DNA of 64,000 nt from Croceibacterium_A sp035626815 (GCA_035626815.1 DASPMY010000026.1:1-64000), one strand, 5' to 3'. Numbered from the stretch's first letter, positions 33,828 through 46,527 are shown. The notes: generated from the letters alone by a model not told the origin. Program-made: numbers and translations.

Positions 33828-34958
33828 ATGCCGAAGTCGACCAAGAAGCAGCTGCGCGCGCTATGGCTCCAGGTCCACAAGTGGATCGGCCTGCTGCTGG
33901 CGGTGCTGATCATCCCGATCAGCGTGACCGGCTCGGCGCTGGTGTGGCACGACTGGCTCGATGCCCAGCTCGAGCCGCAGCGGCACCAGGTGCTCGGGCC
34001 GGCGAGCTTGCCGGCGTCGGCCTACGCCGCTGCCGCGTCCGCCGCGTTGGGGGAGAACGAACGCCTCGTCACGCTGCGCTTCAGCGACGAAGGCAAGCCG
34101 GTCGTCGCCGTGGCGCAGAAGCCGTCGCCAGGCCCGCGGCCGGAGCGCGTCAACTACTGGCTCGACCCGCGCGATGCCTCGCTGATCGACCAGGCGCCGG
34201 CCAACGCCGGCGTGGTGCGCGTGCTGCACGTGCTGCACGGCTCGATGATGATCCCGGGCGGGTGGGGACGGCCGATCGTCGGCTGGGTCGGCGTGTTCAT
34301 GGTCATTTCGTGCCTGACCGGGATCTGGCTGTGGTGGCCGCTCGGCGGCGGCTTGCGCTCGGGGTTCAGGTGGAAACGCCGCAACACCACCAACGCCAAC
34401 CTGCACTACATGGCCGGGTTCTGGATCCTGATCCCGCTGGCGATGCTGTCGTTCACCGGCGCGTGGATCAGCTTCCCGAGCGTGTTCGCGGTCTTCGAAT
34501 CGAGCGCGCCGGGCGGGCCCGGAGGTCCGGGCGGCCCCGGCGGCCGCGGCGGACCGGCGCAGCCGCTCGAGGCGCCGCGCACTTCGGTCGACGCCGCGCT
34601 CGCCGCCGCGACGCCGCACGCGACGGGCCCGCTGCTCAGCATCGGCTGGCCGACCGAGCGCAGCGCGGACTGGACCGTGCAGTTCGAGCGCGACGGCGCA
34701 CCGGCCGAAGTCAAGGTCGCCGACGTGGGCGCCGCCGCGACGCCGCCCGAGCCGCCGCGACCCGAGACGCTCGCCCGCACGATGCGCCGCTGGCACGACG
34801 GGACCGACATGGGGCTGGTGTGGCAGGTCGTGATCTTCCTCGGCGGGATCATCCCGGCGCTGCTGTCGGTGACCGGAATCGTCATCTGGTGGCGGGCCCG
34901 CAAGGCGCGCCGGCGTGCGCAGGCCGGCTTCGCTGCCACGGCACCGGCGGCCGCCTAG
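33828..34958 (+). CDS. PepSY-associated transmembrane protein (PiuB-like)
   Basis: 376 residues. A first helix with LQVHKWIGLLLAVLIIPISVTGS, conserved histidines and WHDWLDAQ are followed by a periplasmic PepSY segment, then HVLHGSMMIPG, GLRSGFRWKRRN and two further helices, ending with VWQVVIFLGGIIPALLSVTG. This is the PepSY_TM layout of putative ferric-siderophore reductases next to TonB receptors. A collagen-like GGPGGPGGPGGRGGP stretch (residues about 228-243) is unusual and may be a flexible periplasmic linker. The Fur sites fit an iron role. Confidence 0.87.
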   Translation: MPKSTKKQLRALWLQVHKWIGLLLAVLIIPISVTGSALVWHDWLDAQLEPQRHQVLGPASLPASAYAAAASAALGENERLVTLRFSDEGKPVVAVAQKPSPGPRPERVNYWLDPRDASLIDQAPANAGVVRVLHVLHGSMMIPGGWGRPIVGWVGVFMVISCLTGIWLWWPLGGGLRSGFRWKRRNTTNANLHYMAGFWILIPLAMLSFTGAWISFPSVFAVFESSAPGGPGGPGGPGGRGGPAQPLEAPRTSVDAALAAATPHATGPLLSIGWPTERSADWTVQFERDGAPAEVKVADVGAAATPPEPPRPETLARTMRRWHDGTDMGLVWQVVIFLGGIIPALLSVTGIVIWWRARKARRRAQAGFAATAPAAA

Positions 34959-35033
34959 CTCCGGCATTCCTCCGCGCGGAGCTCGGTGGGCCGAGCGTTT
35001 CGCGAAGCCGGAGCGGCCTCGCGAAAAATTTCT

Positions 35034-35048
35034 GTTCCCCCCTTGTTC
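35034..35048 (+). promoter_or_regulatory. Alphaproteobacterial LexA (SOS) box upstream of recA
   Basis: The sequence GTTC-CCCCCTT-GTTC is an exact match to the direct-repeat GTTC-N7-GTTC operator known for LexA in alphaproteobacteria. It lies 78 bases before the recA ATG. The second GTTC also begins GTTC-ACGTA-GAAC, a short inverted repeat. Confidence 0.88.
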
Positions 35049-35125
35049 ACGTAGAACAAATCGGATACGACCCGCGCCGGTTGAGGAATCTCCTGCAACC
35101 CTAGGCAACTGACGGAGGCCATGTC

Positions 35126-36190
<1,065 letters not shown>

Positions 36191-36198
36191 TCTTCAAG

Positions 36199-36275
36199 AG
36201 GCGCCGATAGCAGGCGGCGCCTTCGGAACCGGAGCCGGCGCGGCCGCCCCACGGGGCCCGCGCCGGCTTCTTCCG
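36199..36275 (+). terminator. Double hairpin terminator after recA
   Basis: The first stem is AGGCGCCG/CGGCGCCT (36199-36206 with 36215-36222). The second, stronger stem is GCCGGCGCGG/CCGCGCCGGC (36234-36243 with 36258-36267), followed by a pyrimidine-rich TTCTTCCGTTT. It lies between recA and the separate lipoprotein gene. Confidence 0.72.
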
Positions 36276-36418
36276 TTTGGCGGCCGACGAGGCCGGTTGG
36301 CGACACTCGGCGGAAAATCGCCGCATCCCCCTTTTCCGCCAATTGCGCGCGCCCGGCGCGGCCGATAGACAGACTCGCCGCGCCCGTTATTCGGGGGCGG
36401 ATCTATGGGGGGAAATAC

Positions 36419-36940
36419 ATGAAGACGATAACTTGCCTGGCCCTCGCGGGCCTGGGCCTGGCGCTGTCCGGCTGCGCCACCGTGATCAACGGCACCGAGC
36501 AGAACTTCGCGTTCGATTCCGATCCGCAGGGCGCCCAGGTGACCCTGTCGAACGGTGCCGGGTGCGAGACGCCGTGCAGCCTCGAGCTGCGCCGCAAGTA
36601 CGACCTGCGGGCCGACTTCAAGAAGGACGGCTACGAGCCGACGTACGTGCTGGTGCAAAGCCGCACCGGCGGCGCGATGGCCGGCAACATCCTGCTCGGC
36701 GGGGTCATCGGCGGGGTGGTCGACGCCAGCAACGGCGCCACCAACTACCTCGCGCCGGAGCCGCTGGCGGTGCGCCTGGCCAAGCTCGGCTCGGGCGAGC
36801 AGGCGATGCTGCTCGGCAAGGACGGCGCGCCGGTCAAGGCGGTCAACGCGCACAACGACGAAGTGCGCGAGGACGTCGCCGAGACCATCGGCGCGCAGGC
36901 CGCCGGCCTGACCACCACCTCGGCGGGCGGCTCGCAGTAA
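36419..36940 (+). CDS. PEGA-like lipoprotein
   Basis: 173 residues with a classic lipobox (LALSGC, C19) after a short hydrophobic signal. The mature part begins ATVINGTEQNFAFDSDPQGAQV, and the GCETPCSLEL pair of cysteines and KKDGYEPTYVLV resemble a PEGA domain. A glycine-rich hydrophobic segment (NILLGGVIGGVVDASNG) follows. It is probably an outer-membrane-anchored protein of unknown role. A GGGGGG-type purine run precedes the ATG. Confidence 0.8.
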   Translation: MKTITCLALAGLGLALSGCATVINGTEQNFAFDSDPQGAQVTLSNGAGCETPCSLELRRKYDLRADFKKDGYEPTYVLVQSRTGGAMAGNILLGGVIGGVVDASNGATNYLAPEPLAVRLAKLGSGEQAMLLGKDGAPVKAVNAHNDEVREDVAETIGAQAAGLTTTSAGGSQ

Positions 36941-37029
36941 GCCGTCGACGCGCCGCGGCGGTAGCCGTTATGACTCGTCCCCGGCCGGCCCGCGCGCCGG
37001 CCGGGGACTTATAGCAGCGGGGCCGGGCG

Positions 37030-37860
37030 ATGACCGACGCGGGCGAGTGGCAGGGCCGGACCGGGGACAGCTGGGCCGCCGAGTGGCGGCGCACGGACCG
37101 CAGCTTCGGCCCGCTGACCGAGCATCTGCTCAAGCGCAGCCGCGAGTTCGCGTTCGGCGCGGTGCTCGACGTCGGCTGCGGCGCGGGCGAGCTGTCGCTG
37201 GCGATCGCCCGCGGCCGCCCGCGCTGCCGCGTCGTCGGGGTCGACATCTCGCCGCAGCTGGTCGCCGCGGCGCGCGAGCGCGGCGCCAACCACGCCAATG
37301 TCGCGTTCGAGGTGGCCGACGCGGCGGTGTGGCGGCCGGCCGACGATTTCGCGCCGGACCTCCTCGTCTCGCGCCACGGGGTGATGTTCTTCGACCGGCC
37401 GGTGGCCGCCTTCGCCCACCTCGCCGGGCTCGCCGCGCCCGGCGCCGGCCTGCTGTTCTCGTGTTTCCGCGCGCCGGCCGAGAACCCGTTCTTCACCGAG
37501 GTCGGCCGCCTGCTGCCGCAGGCCGAGCCCGCCGCGGACCCCCACGCGCCGGGCCCGTTCGCGTTCGCCGACGCCGCCCGCGTCGCGGCGATCCTCGCCG
37601 ACGCGGGCTGGACCGGGGTCGCCTGCGAGCCGTTCGACCTGGCGATGGTCGCCGGCGCCGGCGAGGACCCGGTCGCGGACGCGGTCGCCTACTTCTCGCG
37701 CATCGGGCCCGCCGCGCGCGCCGCCGCCGCGATGTCCGCCGACGAGCGCGCGCGGTTCCACGATCGCCTCGGCGCGCTCGCCGAGCGCAATTTGCGCGAT
37801 GGCATCGTCGCGCTGCGTGCCGCCGCGTGGGTCGTCACCGCGCGGTCGGGCCGCGGCTGA
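37030..37860 (+). CDS. Class I SAM-dependent methyltransferase
   Basis: 276 residues. The Rossmann methyltransferase motif I is VLDVGCGAGELSLA (residues about 45-58), motif II is VVGVDISPQLVAAAR, and motif IV is DLLVSRHGVMFFDRP. The C terminus has an additional helical lid. The substrate is unknown. It lies between the recA region and alaS and may be its own unit. A short direct repeat (GTCGCGCTGCGC twice, about 37940-37975) lies in the gap before alaS. Confidence 0.85.
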   Translation: MTDAGEWQGRTGDSWAAEWRRTDRSFGPLTEHLLKRSREFAFGAVLDVGCGAGELSLAIARGRPRCRVVGVDISPQLVAAARERGANHANVAFEVADAAVWRPADDFAPDLLVSRHGVMFFDRPVAAFAHLAGLAAPGAGLLFSCFRAPAENPFFTEVGRLLPQAEPAADPHAPGPFAFADAARVAAILADAGWTGVACEPFDLAMVAGAGEDPVADAVAYFSRIGPAARAAAAMSADERARFHDRLGALAERNLRDGIVALRAAAWVVTARSGRG

Positions 37861-37993
37861 GCCGATGGCGCCGCGCTCCGCGGCGACGGCGAGCTCGCCA
37901 CGGTCGCCTGCTATCGCCACTGAGCGCGCCTTTCGGCTCGTCGCGCTGCGCAATCCGCTTGTCGCGCTGCGCCGCAGCACCTAATTCGCGGCG

Positions 37994-40702
<2,709 letters not shown>

Positions 40703-40713
40703 CCCCGCCGACG

Positions 40714-40800
40714 CTCACCCTCCCCCGCCGCTGCGCGGCGCGGGCCCCTCCCTCTCCCACCGGGAGAGGCAAGAGCGCCGCAGGCGCGAAGTGTGAGGGG
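40714..40800. repeat. Interspersed palindromic repeat, family C (GAGAGG/GGGAGG-type)
   Basis: An outer TCACCCTC...GTGTGAGGG pair encloses two inner palindromes (CCGCGCCGCG-like and CCTCTCCCACCGGGAGAGG). It sits in the 104-base space between the convergent alaS and small-protein genes and may double as a terminator. Confidence 0.78.
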
Positions 40801-40806
40801 ATCGGC

Positions 40807-40980
40807 CTAGCCGCGCCGGCCGCTGGTGCCGCGTGTCTCGGGCTCGCTGCCGCGCGGGGTGTCGCTCTTGCCCTTGAAGTCGTCCTCGCCGCGCTGGCGG
40901 CCCTTGATCGAGCCGAACTCCTCGCCGGTCTGCTGGCCGGGCCTGGTCGGGGTGGCGTTGGTCTGGTTGTCGTTGCGCAT
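40807..40980 (-). CDS. 57-residue disordered small protein
   Basis: An ATG at 40980 preceded by AAGGAG (8 bases) opens a 57-residue frame ending at TAG. The protein is all hydrophilic, starting MRNDNQTNATPTRPGQQTGE, and is rich in Gly, Arg, Asp and Glu with no predicted core. A similar 52-residue protein is encoded at 54902-55060. They share composition and style but little exact sequence. The function is unknown. The good ribosome-binding site and clean G/C-rich codon use support a real gene. Confidence 0.78.
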   Translation of the reverse strand: MRNDNQTNATPTRPGQQTGEEFGSIKGRQRGEDDFKGKSDTPRGSEPETRGTSGRRG

Positions 40981-41025
40981 CGCGAGCTCCTTCGTCCGGT
41001 CAACGGGCGAGGCGGCGGATCGGTC

Positions 41026-42789
41026 CTAGCTTTCGCGCACGGTGGTGCGCAGCTTCGGCTTGTAGTCGAGCTCGGCGCCATCGCGGATCCGCTCGCGGAA
41101 CTCGTCGCGCTTCTCGTGGATCGAGGCGATCACCGGGCCCATCGGCACGCCGAGGTCGACCAGCACCGCCTCCGACAGCTGCAGCGAGCTTTCGAGCGTT
41201 TCGGGCACCGCGGTGCTGGCGCCGGCCTTGTACAGCTCGGCGGCATGCGCGGTGTCGCGCGCGCGGGCGATGATCGGCAGCTCGGGATAGGCGGCGCGCA
41301 GCTTGCGGGTGAGCCGCTGGGCGAGCACCGGCTCGTCCATCGTCAGGATCACCGCCGGCGCGCGCGCGGCGCCCATCCGGTCGAGCACGTCGAGCCGCCC
41401 GGCGTTGGCGAACACCGCGTTGTAGCCCTCGCGCTTGCACCGCGCGACCATGTCGGAATCGGAATCGATCGACACGTACGGCTGGCCGTGGCGGGTCAGC
41501 ATCTGGGCCACCAGCCGCCCGACGCGCCCGCAGCCGACGACGATCGCCGGCGGCTCGCCGCTCGCCGTGGCGATCACTTGCAGGTCGGGCGGCGGCTCCA
41601 CCTGGCGGGCCAGCAGCGTGCCGAGCCTGGCCAGCAGCGGGGTGATGGTCAGCCCGATGGCGGTGACGATCTGCCAGAACTGCGCGGTGCCCGGCTGGAT
41701 CAGCAACGCGCTCGTCGCCGCGGCAAGCACGATCAGCGTGGTTTCCGACGGGCTCGCCATCAGGATGCCGGTCTCGATCGCGATCCCGCGCCGCGCGCCC
41801 ATCATCCGCAGCAGCAGCCCGGTGACGAGCGCCTTCAGCGTCAGAACGCACACCACCGCCAGCGCGATCGGTCCGAGGTTGTCCCAGATCGTCAGCAGGT
41901 CGATGCCCATGCCGACGGTGATCAGGAACACCCCGAGCGCGAGGCCCTTGAACGGCTCCATGATGCCCTCGACCTCGGAGTGGTACTCGGTCTCGGCGAT
42001 CAGCAGCCCGGCGACGAGCGCGCCGACGATCGGCGACAGGCCGACCAGCGCCGTCGCCAGGCTGGCGCCGATGACCACCAGCAGCGAGGCGGCGAGGAAC
42101 AGCTCGGGGCTCTTGGTCCGCGCCGCCTGGGCGAACAGCAGCGGCAGCGCGAAGCGGCCGATGGCCATCATCGCCACGACCACCAGCAGCCCCATCCACA
42201 GCGTGTCGAACAGGCCTTCGAGGCCCTCGCTGCCGGCATAAGGGGCGAGCGCGCCGAGCATGAAGATGATCGGCACGATGGCGATGTCCTCGAACAGCAG
42301 CATCGCCAGCGCGGCGCGCCCGACCGCGGTCTGCGTTCCCGCGATCGGCAGCACCAGCGCGGTCGACGACAGCGCCAGCGCCAGCCCGAGCCCGAGCGCG
42401 CCGGTCCAGTACTGGCCCATCATCGACAGGAACGCGGCGAGCAAGGTGGCGATCACCGCCAGCTCGAGCGCGCCGAGCCCGAACACCAGCCGGCGCATCG
42501 ACCACAGCCGGTTGAACGACAGCTCGAGGCCGATGGTGAACAGCAGCAGGGTGATGCCGAGCTCGGCGAACGGGTCGAGCCCCGCGGGGTCGGTGATGGT
42601 CACGTACGTCAGCCACTCGTGCTCGTAGACCATCCGCCCGAGGCCGAACGGCCCGACCAGCAGCCCGACGAGGATGAAGCCGATCACCGGGGTGATGCGA
42701 AAGCGCGCGAACACCGGGATGACGAGGCCGGCCGCGCCGAGTATCACCAGCGCGTCGGACATCGTCGGGGAGAGGGACGCGGCGTGCAT
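41026..42789 (-). CDS. CPA2 cation:proton antiporter with TrkA-N domain (KefB/YbaL-like)
   Basis: 587 residues. A 12-helix Na+/H+ exchanger-type domain covers residues about 10-390 (GFILVGLLVGPFGLG, TLLLFTIGLELSF, ALAMLLFEDIAIVP), and a cytoplasmic TrkA-N Rossmann domain follows (VVGCGRVGRLVAQML). It probably exchanges K+ or Na+ for protons, with nucleotide gating. The start is 42789, and the ATG at 42762 is an alternative that begins MSDALVILG. It starts divergently from the FAD oxidoreductase gene. Confidence 0.9.
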   Translation of the reverse strand: MHAASLSPTMSDALVILGAAGLVIPVFARFRITPVIGFILVGLLVGPFGLGRMVYEHEWLTYVTITDPAGLDPFAELGITLLLFTIGLELSFNRLWSMRRLVFGLGALELAVIATLLAAFLSMMGQYWTGALGLGLALALSSTALVLPIAGTQTAVGRAALAMLLFEDIAIVPIIFMLGALAPYAGSEGLEGLFDTLWMGLLVVVAMMAIGRFALPLLFAQAARTKSPELFLAASLLVVIGASLATALVGLSPIVGALVAGLLIAETEYHSEVEGIMEPFKGLALGVFLITVGMGIDLLTIWDNLGPIALAVVCVLTLKALVTGLLLRMMGARRGIAIETGILMASPSETTLIVLAAATSALLIQPGTAQFWQIVTAIGLTITPLLARLGTLLARQVEPPPDLQVIATASGEPPAIVVGCGRVGRLVAQMLTRHGQPYVSIDSDSDMVARCKREGYNAVFANAGRLDVLDRMGAARAPAVILTMDEPVLAQRLTRKLRAAYPELPIIARARDTAHAAELYKAGASTAVPETLESSLQLSEAVLVDLGVPMGPVIASIHEKRDEFRERIRDGAELDYKPKLRTTVRES

Positions 42790-42812
42790 CGGGCAGCTAT
42801 GTCAGACAGGCG

Positions 42813-44093
42813 GTGACGACGGCAACAGCCGAAATGCCCGACGTCGTCGTCGTCGGCGGCGGGCCCGCGGCGATGATGGCGGGGCTGCTGTTCGCGCGCG
42901 CCGGCGTCAGCGTGCGGGTGCTCGAGAAGCACGGCGACTTCTTCCGCGATTTCCGCGGCGACACCGTCCACCCCTCGACGATGGAAATCCTCGCCCAGCT
43001 CGGCCTGCTCGGCCGGTTTCTGGAGCGCCCGCACGACCGCGTCCGCCAGGCCGAGATCCGCGTCGCCGGGCGGGACTACACGATCGGCGACCTCAGCCAC
43101 CTGGCCACCCCCGCGCCGTTCATCGCGATGATGCCGCAGTGGGAGTTCCTCGACTTCCTGCGCGACGAAGCCGAGGCCTACCCCGCGTTCGCGCTCGCCA
43201 TGCACGCCGAGGCGGCGGGCCTGGTCGAGGCCGGCGGCCGCGTCGTCGGGGTGCGGCTCGCCGGCGGCGGCGAGCTGCGCGCCGGCAAGCTGGTGCTGAT
43301 GGCCGACGGCCGCGCCTCGCTCGTCCGGCGGCTGGCGCTGCTGCCGGTGCGCGAGCTCGGCGCGCCGATGGACGTGCTGTGGTTCGCGCTGCCCAAGGGC
43401 GACAACCCCGGCGACAAGCTGCGCGGCGCCATCGAAGCCGGCCGGATGGCGGTGCTGATCGACCGCCGTACCTATTGGCAGTGCGCCTTCCTGATCCCGA
43501 AGGGAACCGCCGAGGAGGTCAAGGCGCGCGGGGTCGGCTGGCTGCGCGGGCAGATGCAGGCGCTGTTCCCCGAGCTCGAGTTCTTCGGCGGGCTCGGCAG
43601 CAGCGAGAATGTCCACCTGCTGTCGGTCGCGCTCGACCGGCTCGAGCGCTGGCACCGCCCCGGCCTGCTGGCGATCGGCGATGCCGCGCACGCGATGAGC
43701 CCGATCGGCGGCATCGGCATCAACCTGGCGATCCAGGACGCGGTCGCGGCGGCCAACATCCTCGCGGGCCCGCTCGCACGCGGCGAGGATCCGGACCCGC
43801 TGCTCGCGAGGGTGCAGAAGCGCCGTGAATTCCCGACCCGGGTGATCCAGGCCGGGCAGAAGCTGGCGCAGGACAACGTCATCGGCACGGTGCTGTCGGG
43901 CGCGCCGATCGTCGATGCTCCGGCGATCCTCAAGCTGCTCGACCGCTTCCCGCTGCTGCGCCGGATTCCGGGGCGGATCATCGGGCTGGGGGTGCGAAGG
44001 GAAAAGGTCAGGTCGCCGATAGCCCTCTCCCCTTCAGGGGAGAGGGTTGGGAGAGGGGGACAAGGGTCGCGATCCCCTCTCAACTCCGGCTAG
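42813..44093 (+). CDS. FAD-dependent monooxygenase-like oxidoreductase with a repeat-derived C-terminal tail
   Basis: 426 residues from a GTG start (ATG at 42834 is also possible). The FAD-binding motif is VVVVGGGPAAMMAG, the second FAD motif is LLAIGDAAHAMSPIGGIG, and DGRAS matches the conserved middle motif, so this is a PHBH-type flavin hydroxylase family protein. The last 25 or so residues (from about SPIALSPSGERVGRGG) are encoded by a palindromic repeat that has run into the 3' end. Relatives would be expected to stop earlier. The substrate is unknown. Confidence 0.87.
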   Translation: MTTATAEMPDVVVVGGGPAAMMAGLLFARAGVSVRVLEKHGDFFRDFRGDTVHPSTMEILAQLGLLGRFLERPHDRVRQAEIRVAGRDYTIGDLSHLATPAPFIAMMPQWEFLDFLRDEAEAYPAFALAMHAEAAGLVEAGGRVVGVRLAGGGELRAGKLVLMADGRASLVRRLALLPVRELGAPMDVLWFALPKGDNPGDKLRGAIEAGRMAVLIDRRTYWQCAFLIPKGTAEEVKARGVGWLRGQMQALFPELEFFGGLGSSENVHLLSVALDRLERWHRPGLLAIGDAAHAMSPIGGIGINLAIQDAVAAANILAGPLARGEDPDPLLARVQKRREFPTRVIQAGQKLAQDNVIGTVLSGAPIVDAPAILKLLDRFPLLRRIPGRIIGLGVRREKVRSPIALSPSGERVGRGGQGSRSPLNSG

Positions 44094-44137
44094 GCAGCAA
44101 GCGCCAAGCCTTCGTATCTCCCTGAAGGGGAGAAAGT
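44021..44137. repeat. Interspersed palindromic repeat, family B/C relative, at the 3' end of the FAD gene
   Basis: The left arm CTCTCCCCTTCAGGGGAGAG and the right arm ATCTCCCTGAAGGGGAGA are each palindromic, in mirrored arrangement with about 70 bases between. The left arm and most of the centre are translated as the tail of the upstream gene. The right arm ends 10 bases before the stop codon of icd. Confidence 0.83.
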
Positions 44138-44147
44138 TCCAGGGACC

Positions 44148-45371
44148 TTACCCCCAGGCGCGCATCTCCGCCTCGAGGTTCTGCACGATCGCCTCGAAGA
44201 ACTGCTCGGTGGTCATCCACGGCTGGTCGGGCCCGATGAGCAGCGCGAGGTCCTTGGTCATCTTGCCGCTTTCGACCGTCTCGATGCACACCTTCTCAAG
44301 CGTCTCGGCGAAGCGCACCACCTCGGGCGTGTTGTCGAACCGGCCGCGGTAGATCAGGCCGCGGGTCCAGGCGAAGATGCTGGCGATCGGATTGGTGCTC
44401 GTCGCCTTGCCCTGCTGGTGCTGGCGGTAGTGGCGGGTGACGGTGCCGTGCGCCGCTTCGGCCTCGACGGTCTTGCCGTCGGGCGTCATCAGCACGCTGG
44501 TCATCAGGCCGAGCGAGCCGAAGCCCTGCGCGACCTGGTCGGACTGGACGTCGCCGTCGTAGTTCTTGCACGCCCACACGAACTTGCCGCTCCACTTGAG
44601 CGCGGAGGCGACCATGTCGTCGATCAGGCGGTGCTGATACTCGATCCGCGCGGCGGCGAAGCGGGCCTTGAAGCCCTCGCTGTCGAACACTTCCTGGAAC
44701 AGGTCCTTGAAGCGCCCGTCGTAGGCCTTGATGATCGTGTTCTTGGTGCTGAGGTACACCGGCCAGCCGCGGTCGAGCCCGTAGTTGAAGCTGGCGCGGG
44801 CGAAGTCGCGGATCGAATCGTCGAGGTTGTACATCGCCATCGCCACGCCCGAGGCCTGGAACTGATAAACCTCGCGGTCGATCGTCTGGCCGTCGTCGCC
44901 CTCGAACACCAGCCGCAGCTTGCCCGGGCCGGGAACGAGGAAGTCGGTCGCGCGGTACTGGTCGCCGAACGCGTGGCGGCCGACCACGATCGGGTCGGTC
45001 CACCCGGGGATCAGCCGCGGCACGTTGTCGATCACGATCGGCTCGCGGAAGATCGTCCCGCCGAGGATGTTGCGGATCGTCCCGTTGGGGCTCTTCCACA
45101 TCGCCTTGAGGCCGAACTCCTCGACCCGCGCCTCGTCGGGCGTGATCGTCGCGCACTTCACGCCGACGCCGTGCTGCTTGATGGCGTTGGCTGCGTCGAT
45201 GGTGATCTGGTCGTCGGTCTCGTCGCGCTTCTCGATGCCGAGGTCGAAATATTTCAGCTCGACGTCGAGATAGGGGAGGATCAGCCGCTCGCGGATCCAC
45301 TGCCAGATGATCCGGGTCATCTCGTCGCCGTCGATCTCGACGATGGGGTTCGCGACCTTGATCTTCGCCAT
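44148..45371 (-). CDS. icd: NADP-dependent isocitrate dehydrogenase, homodimeric type
   Basis: 407 residues. Oxidative decarboxylation of isocitrate to 2-oxoglutarate in the citric acid cycle. The substrate segment is WKSPNGTIRNILGGTIFREP, and the metal region includes DDMVA and the NADP loop AHGTVTRHYRQHQQGK. The sequence is of the eukaryote-like homodimeric class common in alphaproteobacteria, not the E. coli type. The start ATG is at 45371. The alaS / icd proximity is typical of sphingomonads. Confidence 0.95.
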   Translation of the reverse strand: MAKIKVANPIVEIDGDEMTRIIWQWIRERLILPYLDVELKYFDLGIEKRDETDDQITIDAANAIKQHGVGVKCATITPDEARVEEFGLKAMWKSPNGTIRNILGGTIFREPIVIDNVPRLIPGWTDPIVVGRHAFGDQYRATDFLVPGPGKLRLVFEGDDGQTIDREVYQFQASGVAMAMYNLDDSIRDFARASFNYGLDRGWPVYLSTKNTIIKAYDGRFKDLFQEVFDSEGFKARFAAARIEYQHRLIDDMVASALKWSGKFVWACKNYDGDVQSDQVAQGFGSLGLMTSVLMTPDGKTVEAEAAHGTVTRHYRQHQQGKATSTNPIASIFAWTRGLIYRGRFDNTPEVVRFAETLEKVCIETVESGKMTKDLALLIGPDQPWMTTEQFFEAIVQNLEAEMRAWG

Positions 45372-45417
45372 TCGGGAAATCCTGTGACTGCTATTGCGCG
45401 GGGGAGGTGCCGCGTCC

Positions 45418-46527
45418 TTAGGCAGCGTCACCGGGCTGCGCAAGCGCGGGCTCGGGCGCGACCCGGCTGGCGCGCATCAGCGTGCGCAGCAGCGGCGGGA
45501 AGCGCTCCGCCAGCGCGATGCCGAGGGCCGCGCCCAGCGGATGTTCGGCGAGCGCCCAGGCGATCCGCGCGGCGCGGACGGGGGCCGCGGCGCGCGTCGC
45601 CATCTCGCGCTGGTAGGCGGCGGCCGCGGCCGCTCCCCGCTCGAGCCAGTGCCGCGCCGCCGCCGCGCCGCTGGCGAGCGCGATCGAGATGCCCTCGCCG
45701 GCGAGCGACGGGATCACGGCCGCCTGGTCGCCGAGCCGGAACAGGCCCGGCCGGGTCTCGCGGGCGATCCAGCCGTAGGGCACCGCGCCGACCGTCTCGA
45801 TGGCCTGCTCGCGCCAGTCGCGCGCCAGCCGCCGGGCGAACGCGCGATGCCGCCCGGCCAGCGCCTCGAGTAACTGGGCGGGCTCGCCCCCGGCCGCGGC
45901 GAGGCGCGACTTGCGCACCGCCAGGCAGACGTTGGCGCTGCCGTCTTCCTGCAGCACGATCCCGGCATAGCCGCGGTCAAACGCGTGCAGCTCGATGCGC
46001 CCGGCGAGGCGCCGCTCGCGCTCGGCCGTCGGCGGCAGGCGCAGGCGCAAGCCGAGCGCCGGGTCGGCCGAGCGGCGCGGGCGGGCGAGGCCGCGCACGT
46101 CGTGCTTGCCGGTGGCGAGGAACAATGCGTCGCCGGTCCACTCGCGGCGGCGGCCGAGCACCGTGAGGCCGTCGATGCCGCGCGCGCTGTCGCACGCGAG
46201 CCGCGCGCCCGCCGCCACCGCGCGCCGGCGCAGCGCATCGTCGAGCGCCCGGCGCGAGAGCCCGTAGGAGGTCGCCGGCAAGGGCAGGGCGGCCTCGCGC
46301 TCCCCGGCGAACAAGGCCAGCCGCTCGACGCGCCGCGCGCCGAGGGCGGCCGGATCGACCCCGAGCTCGCGCAGCTGGGCGACGGTGCGCCAGCTGAGGA
46401 AGCCGCCGCACAGCTGGTCGCTCGCTTCCGCCTCGCGGTCGAGCAGCAGCGGCGCGGCCCCCCCGCGGGCGAGCGCGATCGCCGCGGCGCATCCGGCCGG
46501 CCCCGCGCCCAGGATCAGCGGCGGCAT
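45418..46527 (-). CDS. FAD-dependent oxidoreductase of the type III PKS operon (SrsC-like)
   Basis: 369 residues. The N-terminal FAD motif is LILGAGPAGCAAAIALARGG, DREAEASDQLCGGF follows, and RLGDQAAVIPSLAGEGIS is the C-terminal flavin motif, as in geranylgeranyl-reductase-like and aromatic hydroxylase flavoproteins. It shares one base with the methyltransferase stop (TGATG). In Streptomyces the srsA-srsB-srsC set (type III PKS, methyltransferase, flavin hydroxylase) makes methylated alkylresorcinols and quinones. This gene occupies the srsC place. A reductase acting on an isoprenoid chain is the alternative. Confidence 0.83.
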   Translation of the reverse strand: MPPLILGAGPAGCAAAIALARGGAAPLLLDREAEASDQLCGGFLSWRTVAQLRELGVDPAALGARRVERLALFAGEREAALPLPATSYGLSRRALDDALRRRAVAAGARLACDSARGIDGLTVLGRRREWTGDALFLATGKHDVRGLARPRRSADPALGLRLRLPPTAERERRLAGRIELHAFDRGYAGIVLQEDGSANVCLAVRKSRLAAAGGEPAQLLEALAGRHRAFARRLARDWREQAIETVGAVPYGWIARETRPGLFRLGDQAAVIPSLAGEGISIALASGAAAARHWLERGAAAAAAYQREMATRAAAPVRAARIAWALAEHPLGAALGIALAERFPPLLRTLMRASRVAPEPALAQPGDAA

